DNA of 64,000 nt from CAVROP01 sp050012175 (lineage in GTDB: Bacteria; Acidobacteriota; Terriglobia; UBA7540), in the NCBI GenBank assembly GCA_050012175.1, contig JBEKHR010000019.1, forward strand, positions 33,366 to 97,365, read 5' to 3'. Below are positions 53,984 to 62,975 of the stretch, one piece after another (position 1 is the stretch's first letter; the number at the start of each line of letters is the position of its first letter). The position numbers and the translations under genes are program-made. Below the pieces are notes generated by a model. It was not told the DNA's origin and did not search any database. It saw only the letters and a list, made by a program, of their open reading frames with translations.

Positions 53984-54661
53984 TCATACTTGGGACATCC
54001 GCCGCGATGCGGACACGAGGCGCAGCATTTCGTTCAGCCGTGCCTTTGGGTCATCGCTATAGAAGATGGCTGAACCGGCCACCAGGATGTCTGCGCCTGC
54101 CCGAGTAAGTTGCTCCAGATGCTCAAAGCGGATTCCACCTTCGACTTGAATGGCAAAATCCGCACGACGCTCATCACGCAGAAATGCCGCCGCTCGTACT
54201 TTCTCCACCGATCTGGGGACGAAGGTTCGCTCGCTCAACCCCGGATCAGAGGACAAAACTGAGAGAAAATCGAACTCCCCCACCACATCCGCAATTGTTG
54301 CGACGGGCGTCGCCGGATTCAAGGCAACTCCGGCTTTGGCACCCTGCTCGCGGATCTGGTCCAAAACTCGGTGCAGGCGAGTCGTGGCCTCCACATGAAC
54401 CGAGATACGATCCGCACCCGCCTCAATGAAGTCGGCAATGTAGCGTTCCGGACGTTCGATGAGCAGGTGTAAGTCCAGAACCAGGTTCGTGGCTTTGCGC
54501 AGACTTCGGACGACCGGCTGCCCGACGCTAATTTCCTCCACAAAATGGCCGTCCATCACCTCCAGGTGGAGCATCGGTACGCCCGCAGCCTCCATAATGT
54601 GGAGCGCCTCTCCGAGTCGAGCGAAATCTGCCGCCAGCAGCGAGGGAGCAATCAGGGCCAT
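53984..54661 (-). CDS. Ribulose-phosphate 3-epimerase-like protein with altered catalytic residues
   Basis: The protein has 225 residues from ATG 54661 (MALIAPSLLAADFARLGEAL), the normal start of this family; upstream in-frame codons look non-coding. It has the Ribul_P_3_epim barrel: LHLEVMDGHFVEEISVG, LVLDLHLLIERPERYIADF, GAKAGVALNPATPV and FAIQVEGGIRFEHLEQL. Metal-ligand His32 and His65 are kept. Both catalytic Asp positions are Glu here (Glu34 in HLEVMD, normally HxDxMD; Glu173 in VEGGI, normally VDGGI). The phosphate loop NPGFGGQ is replaced by DPGLSER. It may be a paralogue with a changed activity rather than the pentose-phosphate enzyme. It is not labelled rpe for that reason. Confidence 0.8.
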   Translation of the reverse strand: MALIAPSLLAADFARLGEALHIMEAAGVPMLHLEVMDGHFVEEISVGQPVVRSLRKATNLVLDLHLLIERPERYIADFIEAGADRISVHVEATTRLHRVLDQIREQGAKAGVALNPATPVATIADVVGEFDFLSVLSSDPGLSERTFVPRSVEKVRAAAFLRDERRADFAIQVEGGIRFEHLEQLTRAGADILVAGSAIFYSDDPKARLNEMLRLVSASRRMSQV

Positions 54662-54902
54662 AAGTGAGGTCCCACAGGGAAGGCCCTTATCGTGGGACGC
54701 ACTGGGTAGATTAGCATAACTTCCCGATTCGTGCCCAGCGCTCTGGGCCCTTTTCTTCAGATCTGGAATCCGTATTCTCAGCACAGCGGGAACTCGATTC
54801 CAGCCCTCTGTTTCCAATTTCAAACCTTTTTCAAACCTTTGCCTTTGAACCCACAGGCGTACTTGGACCTGTGCAACGGGAAGGGGTGCGACGACAAGAC
54901 GG

Positions 54903-55409
54903 TTATTTGATCTTCAGCAGTTCGACGACAAAAGTGAGTGTGGAATTGGGAGGAATCACTCCCGGGTAGCCGCCCGGCCCGTAGGCCAAATCGGGAGGGA
55001 TCACCAGCTTGCGCTTTCCACCCACGCGCATGGTGGCCACACCCTCGTCCCAACCCTTGATCACGTTGCCGCGACCCAGCTTGAACTCAAACGGCTTTTT
55101 GCCCACGGATGTGTCGAAAACCTTGCCGTTCGTAAACGTTCCCGTGTAGTTCACCACCACGGTGTCGCCAGCTTTGGGCTGCATTCCTTGGCCAACCACC
55201 AAGTCTCTGTATTTCAGTCCCGTGGGCGTGGTGGTCAGCGGAGCCGCGCTGGGATGGGCCGCTCCGGCCTTTGCCGTAGGAGCGGTGCTTTTCTGAGTAG
55301 AGGACGGGGCCTTCGGGGCGGGCGCAGGTGTGGTCGTTAGTTCCTGCGCAGCCCACACATTTAGCGATAGGAAGGCCAGGAATGTAAGAACTATGGCTGC
55401 GTTTTTCAT
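54903..55409 (-). CDS. Exported FKBP-type peptidyl-prolyl isomerase
   Basis: The protein has 168 residues from ATG 55409 (GGAGGGG 10 nt upstream). It has signal peptide AAIVLTFLAFLSLNVWAAQE, an Ala/Thr/Pro-rich linker, and a complete FKBP domain at about 65-168: DTVVVNYTGTFTNGKVFDTS, FKLGRGNVIKGWDEGVATMR, KLVIPPDLAYGPGGYPGVIP and STLTFVVELLKI. Active-site Tyr, Phe, Asp and Trp are present. It is a periplasmic foldase. Confidence 0.94.
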   Translation of the reverse strand: MKNAAIVLTFLAFLSLNVWAAQELTTTPAPAPKAPSSTQKSTAPTAKAGAAHPSAAPLTTTPTGLKYRDLVVGQGMQPKAGDTVVVNYTGTFTNGKVFDTSVGKKPFEFKLGRGNVIKGWDEGVATMRVGGKRKLVIPPDLAYGPGGYPGVIPPNSTLTFVVELLKIK

Positions 55410-55602
55410 CTTCGTTTCCCCTCCAAGATCGAGCATGTAGGTTTCTTGCGGGCGACTCTGTCCCGCTCGTCCACAGTATCAGGAGTGGGTGGCCCGTTTC
55501 AACCGGCACATTGAAGTTATAATCCGCAGATTCCGCACATGACACAGATTACCGTCAGCAGCCGGGGTCTTTGTGGTCTGCACAGTCTATTAATTCTGCG
55601 CA

Positions 55603-55782
55603 TCACTTACTGTGGACAAATCGCTTGTTTTCAAGTGCCGGTGCGCCGAAGTTCAGCAGCAGGCCGACTTCAAAGCCCGTGGCCTTGAGGTAGTTGATGA
55701 GTTGAGCGTGCTCGACCCCCGTCAGCCGCGCCAATGCTTTCAGCTCCACAATCACCGAGTCAAAGCACATGAAATCCGTTTG
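55603..55782 (-). pseudogene. GxxExxY protein, C-terminal remnant
   Basis: About 57 codons read DSVIVELKALARLTGVEHAQ, LINYLKATGFEVGLLLNFGA and PALENKRFV, the C-terminal half of the GxxExxY family (PD-(D/E)xK-like nuclease fold). The N-terminal half with the name-giving GxxExxY motif is missing; the frame runs into the end of the radical SAM gene. It is a truncated remnant. The interval up to the FKBP gene holds nothing else. Confidence 0.75.
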
Positions 55783-55783
55783 G

Positions 55784-57436
55784 CTAGTTCTCGACCTGCA
55801 CCAAGCCGTTGCCATTCTGCTTCGCGGCTTTCGGGTCGAAGGGCACGGAGAATTGCCGCTCAATTTTCTCGCGCATGCAGGGCCCGGAGTTGTAAATGCA
55901 GAAGGGATAGACCAGGCCATTGGGGGCAGCGTAGTGGATCACGCAACGCTTGACGCGGGCGAAATCGTAATTGTAGGAGTCCATGAAATGCATGCCCGCC
56001 ACGAGCAACGTCTTGTAGGTGAATGTGCCGTCGCCCCTGCCCCGCCCGTATTCGTGGTCGGTCATGCCCTGCAAGGTCTGGAGGAAGCGCTCGAAGGTCA
56101 AACCCGGCGGGGCAAACTGCGGCTTGAAATGCCGGCGAATCTTTTGCCAGGCATTGATCTTAGTGAACATCTTAAATCGTGCTCCCTGGGCTTGCCGGGC
56201 GAGCCGGTCGATATCGCGCAGCATGGCGGGCATATCGAAGAAGCGCGTGATGGGGATGGCCTTCTTCGTGTCGGGGTGAACGTAGAGGTAGGTCCCCATG
56301 GCGCAGTGGGGGTGAGACGTGAGGTTGGGGCGTTCGTAATTCTGCAAGTTCGACAGCAGTTTCGAGAAGGGCGATATGCAGGACAGGGGGAACCAATCCT
56401 CATACTTGTCGGTCAGGCCGGTCTGGTCGGCGACGGCGTGCGCCAGATCCGATTGCGTGAAGCGCTTGCTCTCGAGTTCTCTGCGGTTGATGCGCCCCGT
56501 GAAACAAACCGGCTGGAAGCTGAAGCCACTGACGCAGTCGACGTTGTCGATGGCCAAGCGGATCATAGCACCGATCTGATGGTCGTTCACGCCTTTCACG
56601 ATGGTGGGAACGAAGATGATCTTCAGGCCTGCCTTTCGGCAGTTTTCGATGCAAGCCAGCTTTTTCTCCAGCAGCCTCTGGCCGCGCGTGCGAAGGTAAA
56701 CTTCATCGCTGACGCCGTCGAACTGAAGGTAAAGCGTGTGGAGGCCGGCTTCCCGGCATCTCCGGGCGAACTCCAGGTCGGAGAATTCAATGCCGTTGGT
56801 CGCGCACTGAATGTGGGTGAAGCCCATCTCGGTGGCCATCCGCAGGACGTCGTGGAAACGCGGATAAATGGTGGGCTCGCCGCCTGAGAACTGCACCACG
56901 CGGTTGGGCACCGGGCGCTGCTCACGAAGCGTCTTGAGCATCCCGCGCACCTGCTCGAAGGAAGGCTCGTACAGGTATCCCGCGGTGTTGGCGTTGGCAA
57001 AGCACACCGGGCAGGTGAGGTTGCAGCGGTTCGTGAGATCAAGATTGGAAAGCACCGTGTGCGAGGTATGGAGTGAGCACAAACCACAATCCTCCGGGCA
57101 ACGTGTCGCGTCGGGGAATTGCGGGTTCTCAAGTCCCCGGTTGTCGCCGAACTCGAACTCCTCCATCTTGAGATAGAGCTTGGCGTCGGAATAGATCTTG
57201 TCCCGAAAGTCGCCGTGCTCCGCACAGGTTTTTTCCATGTAAACCGCGCCCTGCTCTTCGAACAACCGCGCCTCGATCACCTTCAGGCATTCCGGGCAGA
57301 CCGACTGCGTGGTCTTGGGCAGGCCCTTCTGTAAAGGTTCGATAGGTGCGCCCGTAAAAGTCGCTTCTGGCTGGACGTTCTGGAAATCCCCCCGTCGCGG
57401 GGTTCGCACTTCAGGAGTGATAGTAACAGTGGCCAT
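55784..57436 (-). CDS. Radical SAM enzyme of the tetraether synthase (Tes/MJ0619-like) family
   Basis: The protein has 550 residues with GGAGG before ATG 57436. The radical SAM cluster motif CNLTCPVC (Cys138, 142, 145) is followed by VVQFSGGEPTIYPRFHDVLR and CATNGIEFSDL. An N-terminal metal site VCPECLKVIEARLFE with CAEHG (Cys47, Cys50, Cys71) and a second Cys cluster CPEDCGLC (113, 117, 120) match the extra metal sites of archaeal Tes, which joins lipid tails to make GDGT tetraethers. Bacterial homologues are linked to membrane-spanning diabolic acid and branched GDGT lipids typical of Acidobacteria (established idea; not proven for this gene). No other lipid genes adjoin. Family membership is well supported; the substrate is inferred. 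Confidence 0.87.
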   Translation of the reverse strand: MATVTITPEVRTPRRGDFQNVQPEATFTGAPIEPLQKGLPKTTQSVCPECLKVIEARLFEEQGAVYMEKTCAEHGDFRDKIYSDAKLYLKMEEFEFGDNRGLENPQFPDATRCPEDCGLCSLHTSHTVLSNLDLTNRCNLTCPVCFANANTAGYLYEPSFEQVRGMLKTLREQRPVPNRVVQFSGGEPTIYPRFHDVLRMATEMGFTHIQCATNGIEFSDLEFARRCREAGLHTLYLQFDGVSDEVYLRTRGQRLLEKKLACIENCRKAGLKIIFVPTIVKGVNDHQIGAMIRLAIDNVDCVSGFSFQPVCFTGRINRRELESKRFTQSDLAHAVADQTGLTDKYEDWFPLSCISPFSKLLSNLQNYERPNLTSHPHCAMGTYLYVHPDTKKAIPITRFFDMPAMLRDIDRLARQAQGARFKMFTKINAWQKIRRHFKPQFAPPGLTFERFLQTLQGMTDHEYGRGRGDGTFTYKTLLVAGMHFMDSYNYDFARVKRCVIHYAAPNGLVYPFCIYNSGPCMREKIERQFSVPFDPKAAKQNGNGLVQVEN

Positions 57437-57789
57437 AATGCCTCCGTAAAGAATAATCCTGGCGCAATTACGTACGGTCGGGTGGCGGGGACACGGGACA
57501 ACACTGAGGCCACAACCGTAAAGCTAAGGTGGCGAGAGATGAAGTCTGCTAACCGAAGAAGGCATCTCCTCCCCGGCCCGAATTAGACCATCCCAATCTT
57601 TCCGGGAGCAATTCATATGTCTCGAATGGCGGCATTTAAGCAGCGAATGGCAAAGAGGAGAGGTTGAATGGAATGGCTAAAGAATTGAAAAGAAGGGAGA
57701 TAGAGACATTTTGTCATTGGTAGGTTCCAGCCTAGGATCAATACTGTTCACATAAGGGGTGTTCAGGAAACTCCTTCCCAATTCGTTCC

Positions 57790-57945
57790 GCGGTGACCCC
57801 CTCACCCGGCCCGCCCCGCCCTGCACCGGACGGTGCGGGGCCCCGGCTGGAGAAAGCGCCGGCGGCGGTCCCCCCTCTCCCCCAAGGGGGCGCGGGGGGC
57901 GTTAATCTGAATTTACTACCCTCGCCCCCTTGGGGGAGAGGGGTG
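57790..57945. repeat. CCCTCACCC...CTCTCCCCC repeat, long copy
   Basis: Runs from ACCCCCTCACCCGGCCCGCC to the second CTTGGGGGAGAGGGG, with a hairpin GCACCGGACGGTGC inside. It is the inverse orientation of the interior of the element at 9318-9493, with about 22 extra bases. The rest of 57437-58112 shows no gene. Confidence 0.65.
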
Positions 57946-58112
57946 GGGGGGGCTAGGGTCGAACTGTGAACAGCCTGCTTCACAAAGCCTAAGTGAACAG
58001 CAGTGAGCCTAAGATCCCACCCTACTCTTGGGTGGCTTCGGCACTTTTCGACGTCGATTCCTGGTCTCTAACTAACAATGTAGCGGGACTCGGAGCGGCC
58101 ACTTGAGCGCCG

Positions 58113-58523
58113 CTACTTTCGGAAAAGGTTCTCGAAGGCTTGGCGTGCATCCAGAGGCCTGGAAGTGGAGGTCTCCCGCTCGATGGTCGTCCGCGGCGAA
58201 TAGAAGCTGCAATGGTTCTGGGCGTCTTTCTTCGGGATGCGGGCAGCAATCGGCTGGGTGCATTCAAACCGGCTGGCAGTGTCGAAAAAGGCGCACTGCT
58301 TGCAACTGTGCAGTTCAAAGCCACACTTTGGACAGCGTCCTTGCAGGTCGATCCCGACCGGCAAGATCATTGCGCAGGAAGCACACCGTACCACCTCGCG
58401 CTTTCCCGGCATGGCCGGAGTCTTCGGCCCGAACTGCTCCTTCCTGGGGGCAGGCTTCCTCTCGGACCTCTCGCGATCGCGGTCCGAGTCCATGTATCCC
58501 CGCTGTCCATACTTGCGTCCCAT
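58113..58523 (-). CDS. Small zinc-ribbon protein
   Basis: The protein has 136 residues. A basic, charged N-terminus (DSDRDRERSERKPAPRKEQF) is followed by Cys pairs CASC, CPKC, CKQC and further Cys (CTQP, CSFY), suggesting two zinc sites, in a segment FELHSCKQCAFFDTASRFEC. The C-terminus (DARQAFENLFRK) is helical. I recall similar short proteins annotated only as hypothetical in Acidobacteria. It may bind nucleic acid; no direct evidence. GGGAG precedes ATG 58523. Confidence 0.75.
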   Translation of the reverse strand: MGRKYGQRGYMDSDRDRERSERKPAPRKEQFGPKTPAMPGKREVVRCASCAMILPVGIDLQGRCPKCGFELHSCKQCAFFDTASRFECTQPIAARIPKKDAQNHCSFYSPRTTIERETSTSRPLDARQAFENLFRK

Positions 58524-58666
58524 CCTTAACTCCCTTCGGCTGGAGGAATTTCAATCGACAAAGGACTTCCCCGTGCGTCTATCATACGCTCAGCTATCAT
58601 CAGGAGCCAACAAGAAAATAGGTGGTGTCCTAATATGCGACGTAGGGCCGCTGCGCAGCGAAGGCG

Positions 58667-59605
58667 TCAAGGAGTTTTCGCCGCGTCCGTGCGGGCCGTT
58701 CCGGGCGACAATAACCCACGGACTCGAAGCCAATCCGCCAGCCGTTGCGGCCAGGATGACAATACGGGATCTTTCGGAGCCAAGCCCACCCCGTGCCGCC
58801 CATGCTCGTAAATGTGGAGTTCCGCCGCCACGCGCGCTTTTCGAAGGGCCATGTAAAACGCCACGCTGTTTTCAGCCGGAACAGCCTCGTCATCGTTGGT
58901 GTGAAAAAGAAAAGTTGGCGGCGTTTGAGCGGTGACCTGCTTTTCATTGGAGAGATACTCGGCCAGCTTGGGATCGGGGTTATTACCCAGCAGGCTCTTG
59001 CAAGAACCCTCGTGCTGGAACCATTCGCTACAGGTAATCACCGGATAAGCCAGGATGGCAAAGTCCGGCCGTGAACTCGCGCGTTCAATGGCATCGGTGG
59101 CGGAAGGGTTTCCGGCGTCGAAGTGTGTTGCCGCCGTGGAAGCCAAGTGCCCGCCGGCAGAAAAACCCCAGATGCCGATGCGGTCCGGAGCGATCCCCAA
59201 TTCCTGCGCGTGCGCGCGGACGTAGCGCACGGCGCGCTGCGCATCCTCCATCATGGCAGGGTGATGGTAGCGCGGCGCGAGGCGGTACTTCAGGATGAAT
59301 GCAGCGACTCCTAAGGAATTCAGCCATTCCGCCACTTGGCGTCCTTCGTGGTCCATGGCCAGCATGGCATAGCCGCCTCCCGGGCACACGACCACTGCGC
59401 TGCGGGCCGGTTGGCTCGGAGGAAGAACGTAAAGCGTCAGCGATGGCCGATCAGCATCATGGTTGCCCACTGCTCCCGGCGCCCCACCCGGCCAAAGAAG
59501 CACAAGCTTGTGCTCCGTTGCGCCTATCTGCCCCAAGCCCACGTGCGCCGAAATCAAAGCAACTGGCATTAGCGCACACCACACCATGACTCGTGCTCTT
59601 GTCAC
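58667..59605 (-). CDS. Secreted alpha/beta-hydrolase (acetyl-esterase-like)
   Basis: The protein has 312 residues with GTG start 59605 after GGAGGTTAAG and a signal peptide (VMVWCALMPVALISAHVGLG). Esterase motifs: oxyanion loop VVVCPGGGYAML, nucleophile Ser in IWGFSAGGHLAS, Asp in HTNDDEAVPAENS and His in YEHGRHGVGLAP. This is the pattern of the BD-FAE/acetylxylan esterase group that often deacetylates plant polysaccharides. With the xyloglucan genes it fits a plant cell-wall lifestyle, though it lies 40 kb away. Specific substrate not known. Confidence 0.9.
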   Translation of the reverse strand: MTRARVMVWCALMPVALISAHVGLGQIGATEHKLVLLWPGGAPGAVGNHDADRPSLTLYVLPPSQPARSAVVVCPGGGYAMLAMDHEGRQVAEWLNSLGVAAFILKYRLAPRYHHPAMMEDAQRAVRYVRAHAQELGIAPDRIGIWGFSAGGHLASTAATHFDAGNPSATDAIERASSRPDFAILAYPVITCSEWFQHEGSCKSLLGNNPDPKLAEYLSNEKQVTAQTPPTFLFHTNDDEAVPAENSVAFYMALRKARVAAELHIYEHGRHGVGLAPKDPVLSSWPQRLADWLRVRGLLSPGTARTDAAKTP

Positions 59606-59726
59606 CTTAACCTCCGGAACCAGGAATCCAGCCTGCTTGTGAACTCAGCGACTCCCACAACGCCGTGCTTTGCTACTTCCTTTCAGCCTGCTATGATGAG
59701 GCTTGCAGCGCAGGGCGAAAAAAACG

Positions 59727-61274
59727 ATGCTGGGCAGTCCCAGGTTCGATTTCTTGGGCAGTCTATTCTTTCTGGTTCTCGTCGCCATGATGCTTTTCGG
59801 CGGCTCGCCGACTTTTCCTCCTGAGCCAGCTCCCCCGCAAGGAAAGGCGCAACCCGCGGGCCAGAAGCCGGATTCGCTGCCCGAATCCCCACCGGCTGTG
59901 ACCACGAATATACCTCAGAAACCTGGAACAAAGTCTACTGAAAACGTCCCGCCACCGGCACCCGGCGAGGCTCCAACGCAGACCGTAGTCCACACCGTGA
60001 ACCGGGGCGAAAGCCTCCCCTCGCTGGCGCGCCATTACCTGCCCCAATCAACTTACATGACCACGGCGGAATTGGAAGCAGCAATCAGACAGGCGAACGG
60101 CGGCAAGATAGGAAAGTACCTTCGGCCCGGCGCCGAAGTGACTATCCCCGGCGTTCTTATAGCGCCGCTCGTCGAGCAGCCGGTTCCCGTCGCCAAGGAT
60201 TTCGAGATGCGCGGTATTTACCTTACCGGCTACATGGCTGGCAGTGAGCGTGGTTTTCAGTTGATTCGGCGTTGGCGGGAAGCCGGCGGCAATGCCGTCG
60301 CCTTCGACGTAAAGGACATGGACGGCTTAGTTGACGTACCTTTCGAGCACGAGCTGGCGCCTAAGCGGAAGTACGTTCCCATCCGGAACCTTCCCAAGTT
60401 CGCCCGCTTCCTCCATTCCCTGAGTTTGCATGCGATCGCGCGCATTGCGCTCTTCCGTGACGAATATCTTGCACAAAACCATCCTGGGTTGGCGGTGCAA
60501 TCTCACCGCACTGGTCAGCCGTGGAGAGAAAACGGAAAACTGGTTTGGACTGACCCTTCACGACCGGAAGTTCAAAACTATAACTTGGCGCTGGCCCGAG
60601 CGGTGGCGACCTCCGGGATGGACGAAATCCAGTTCGATTATGTGCGCTTCCCCGCAGAAGGCGATCAAAAGGATGCCCGATTCGCATTCCAGTCTTCGCA
60701 TCCGGACTGGGAGCGGTCCGATGTAATCAGCGATTTTCTCTCCCGCGCCTATGACGAACTGCGCCCGCTTGGGGTCCTGGTTTCAGTGGATGTCTTCGGA
60801 GTGATGGCCTGGCAACGCCCGGTTGACTTGGAGCACACCGGCCAGGACATCCCAGCCATGGCGCAGTTCTGCGACGTGCTTTCCCCGATGATTTATCCGT
60901 CACACTTCTTCGGCATGGACGGATACGCGAGGCCGGGCGATGCGCCTGAGCACTTTATCGGAGAGTCCATGCAGCGGTTCGGCGAGATTACAGCGGAAAC
61001 TGAGGTTGTTCTGCGGCCATGGCTTCAGGCCTTTGCCTGGCGCACCAAAACGTATTCGGATGCCTATATTCGAACCGAAGTCAGCGTGGCCAGGGAACAA
61101 GGCGGGGTGGGGTTCCTTTTTTGGAATGCGCGAAGCGATTACTCAAAGCTATTCCCCGCCATGGCGGAAATGCGCGCCGCGCCGGGCCGCTTTTTCCGCG
61201 GTGAAGAGATTCAGGCTGCGCACCGGAAGTCGCCACCCAGCCCCGCTCCCTCAACCCCCGCTGGGACAAAGTAG
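59727..61274 (+). CDS. LysM plus DUF4015 putative glycoside hydrolase, membrane-anchored
   Basis: The protein has 515 residues from ATG 59727; a TTG at 59703 with GAGG before it is an alternative. An N-terminal hydrophobic helix (LGSLFFLVLVAMMLFGG), a Pro-rich linker, a LysM-like segment (VVHTVNRGESLPSLARHYLP, NGGKIGKYLRPGAEVTIPG) and a DUF4015 barrel follow: MRGIYLTGYMAGSERGFQLI, GNAVAFDVKDMDG, GMDEIQFDYVRFPAEGDQ and VLVSVDVFGVMAW. The D-Y-V-R-F-P motif is typical of this putative glycosidase family. LysM suggests binding to peptidoglycan or chitin-like glycans, so a wall-modifying role is possible. Confidence 0.88.
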   Translation: MLGSPRFDFLGSLFFLVLVAMMLFGGSPTFPPEPAPPQGKAQPAGQKPDSLPESPPAVTTNIPQKPGTKSTENVPPPAPGEAPTQTVVHTVNRGESLPSLARHYLPQSTYMTTAELEAAIRQANGGKIGKYLRPGAEVTIPGVLIAPLVEQPVPVAKDFEMRGIYLTGYMAGSERGFQLIRRWREAGGNAVAFDVKDMDGLVDVPFEHELAPKRKYVPIRNLPKFARFLHSLSLHAIARIALFRDEYLAQNHPGLAVQSHRTGQPWRENGKLVWTDPSRPEVQNYNLALARAVATSGMDEIQFDYVRFPAEGDQKDARFAFQSSHPDWERSDVISDFLSRAYDELRPLGVLVSVDVFGVMAWQRPVDLEHTGQDIPAMAQFCDVLSPMIYPSHFFGMDGYARPGDAPEHFIGESMQRFGEITAETEVVLRPWLQAFAWRTKTYSDAYIRTEVSVAREQGGVGFLFWNARSDYSKLFPAMAEMRAAPGRFFRGEEIQAAHRKSPPSPAPSTPAGTK

Positions 61275-61590
61275 CGCAGCAGGTCCGAAGCCGTGGGCTA
61301 CATTGTTCCCACAACACAGCCCACCTCGAACTTGCGATTGCAGGTGAGAGCGACCGGCCGCATTCCCTGTCATGCTCAGCCCGTCCGTTTCGCTCAGGGT
61401 ACACTCCTCATTCCCTGTCATGCTGAGCGCAGCGAAGCATCTCCGCAGTTCCTTCCCACGCCCAAGCGCTCAATCTTACATGCGAACTGCCGAGATCCTT
61501 GGTCGCCCTAAAAGCGGGGCTCCTCAGGATGACAAGCACGAGGCGCAGCCGCTGTTGACATATGTCCCTCCGCGGCTAAGATGGTAGCTG
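61275..61590. repeat. Intergenic region with dispersed repeats
   Basis: A stem GTGGGCT/AGCCCAC near 61291-61323 is followed by two CTGTCATGCTGAGC/CTGTCATGCTCAGC units (61367 and 61417) and their inverted partner CTCAGGATGACAAG (61522-61536), related to the repeats at 28838 and 37915. No gene is seen. Confidence 0.55.
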
Positions 61591-62541
61591 ATGCGAAAAG
61601 GCATTTGGGTCATAGTCGTTCTGGTGGGACCGCTTTGCGGGGTCACATGGAGCCGCGCGCAAGAAGTGCGGAGTGAGTTGTGGCGCGCGCAGGAGTTGGA
61701 GAGAGCCGAGCATTTCGAACAGGCGATTCCGATCTACCTTGGGGTACTGAAACGAGAGCCGAAAAACCTCGAAGCGAACCTCGGACTGGGACGCGCTTAC
61801 TTTCGCTCCGGACAGCATGCTGAAGCCGCCGACAGCTTCGAACGCGCGCTTCAATTCCAACCCGGAAACCCTGAAATCGTGGAATGGTTGGGCAAGAGCT
61901 ATCTTCGGGCGCGTGCGCCCCAGAAAGTGCTGGAGCTTTTCAGCCGCCAGGATTCCTTAGCTGGCCATTTTGCTTGGGCCCATCTGCTCCTGGCACGTGC
62001 CTTCGACGCGCAGGACAAGTTGGATGAGGCGAGGGGCGAACTCCAGCGCGCCCTTGCAATCGACCCGCATTGCCGGGGAGCGCATTTTGCCCTCGGGTTC
62101 ATCGCTTGGACAACCCGTGACCTCGAGAGCGCGGAAAAGGAATTCCGCCGGGAGCTTGCCCTCGACTCGCGAGAGGACTTGGCATTCTACTACCTTGCAG
62201 AAACACTGGAGGTGCAAGGAAAGCTCCACGAGGCCCAGGCAGTTCTTAAGCGGATGGGCCGCGAAGCCCCCAAAACCTATCTTTACCATTTCGGCGTAGG
62301 GAAGATGAACGAATATAACCGCAACTTTGAAGCGGCAGCAGTAGAGTTTCGGGAGGCGATTCGGCTCGACCCAAAGCAATCAGAGGCGCACTATCATCTG
62401 GCCCTGGCGCTTCGCAAGCTCGGCGAGACAGCGCAGGCCAATCAGGAATTTGAATTGTGCAACCGATTGCGGGTCGACATGCGGTCCGGGTCTGGACAGG
62501 GCATGGGCAAAATGCGGCCGCACCTTCCGGATTTGGATTAG
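61591..62541 (+). CDS. Exported TPR protein
   Basis: The protein has 316 residues from ATG 61591, with signal peptide GIWVIVVLVGPLCGVTWSRA. About six TPR units: HFEQAIPIYLGVLKREPKNL, HAEAADSFERALQFQPGNPE, LDEARGELQRALAIDPHCRG, LESAEKEFRRELALDSREDL, LHEAQAVLKRMGREAPKTYL and FEAAAVEFREAIRLDPKQSE. It ends in a Gly/Met-rich tail. It is probably a periplasmic scaffold. No family beyond TPR is recognised. The ribosome site is weak. Confidence 0.85.
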   Translation: MRKGIWVIVVLVGPLCGVTWSRAQEVRSELWRAQELERAEHFEQAIPIYLGVLKREPKNLEANLGLGRAYFRSGQHAEAADSFERALQFQPGNPEIVEWLGKSYLRARAPQKVLELFSRQDSLAGHFAWAHLLLARAFDAQDKLDEARGELQRALAIDPHCRGAHFALGFIAWTTRDLESAEKEFRRELALDSREDLAFYYLAETLEVQGKLHEAQAVLKRMGREAPKTYLYHFGVGKMNEYNRNFEAAAVEFREAIRLDPKQSEAHYHLALALRKLGETAQANQEFELCNRLRVDMRSGSGQGMGKMRPHLPDLD

Positions 62542-62624
62542 TCCAAAAGGAACGATGGATAGCGAATGTCAACGCTCGTCGTGATGCAGGCGCGAATAAG
62601 CAACAAATCCCACTTATGTAAGCT

Positions 62625-62975
62625 CTAGTTCTTCTTCGATCTCCTGCGGCGACTGCGAGACTTCCTCACCGCCACTCGGGGAAGCGGCTTAATCTCCGTT
62701 GGCTTGAGCACGAAGGGTTTGAACCCTGTTGGTAGTGGGTGCACGTGGTTCGAATCCGAACGGTAAAAACCCAAGGGCGTCATTTCGATCTTCAAAACCC
62801 GACCCACTGACTGCTTCCACACACAAGAACGGTAAGGGCATCGAAAAGCTTCTTCCCCTGTGACGGCGAAGTGGAGCATCCCCCGCAGGCAAGCAAGATC
62901 TGCGTCCAAGTGGCGAAGTCCACGAGGAAGATTTTTCCCGCAGTTGGGACAGCGTAATGGTCGTCTCTGTGCCAT
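62625..62975 (-). CDS. Small zinc-ribbon protein with basic tail
   Basis: The protein has 116 residues. N-terminal RCPNCGKNLPRGLRH and FRCPYRSCVWKQSVGRVLKI provide two Cys pairs for a zinc ribbon. The C-terminus ends RKSRSRRRRSKKN, suited to nucleic-acid binding. I recognise no family. It stands alone between a TPR gene and a PadR regulator. Codon choice and composition are protein-like, but no strong ribosome site is seen. Confidence 0.55.
   Translation of the reverse strand: MAQRRPLRCPNCGKNLPRGLRHLDADLACLRGMLHFAVTGEEAFRCPYRSCVWKQSVGRVLKIEMTPLGFYRSDSNHVHPLPTGFKPFVLKPTEIKPLPRVAVRKSRSRRRRSKKN

Noticed and set aside
62700..62760. tRNA-like T-loop motifs (GGTTCGAATCC) on the plus strand
   Set aside because: No acceptor or anticodon stem can be built around them, GTTCGAATCCGAAC is itself a palindrome, and the stretch lies in the minus-strand zinc-ribbon gene.
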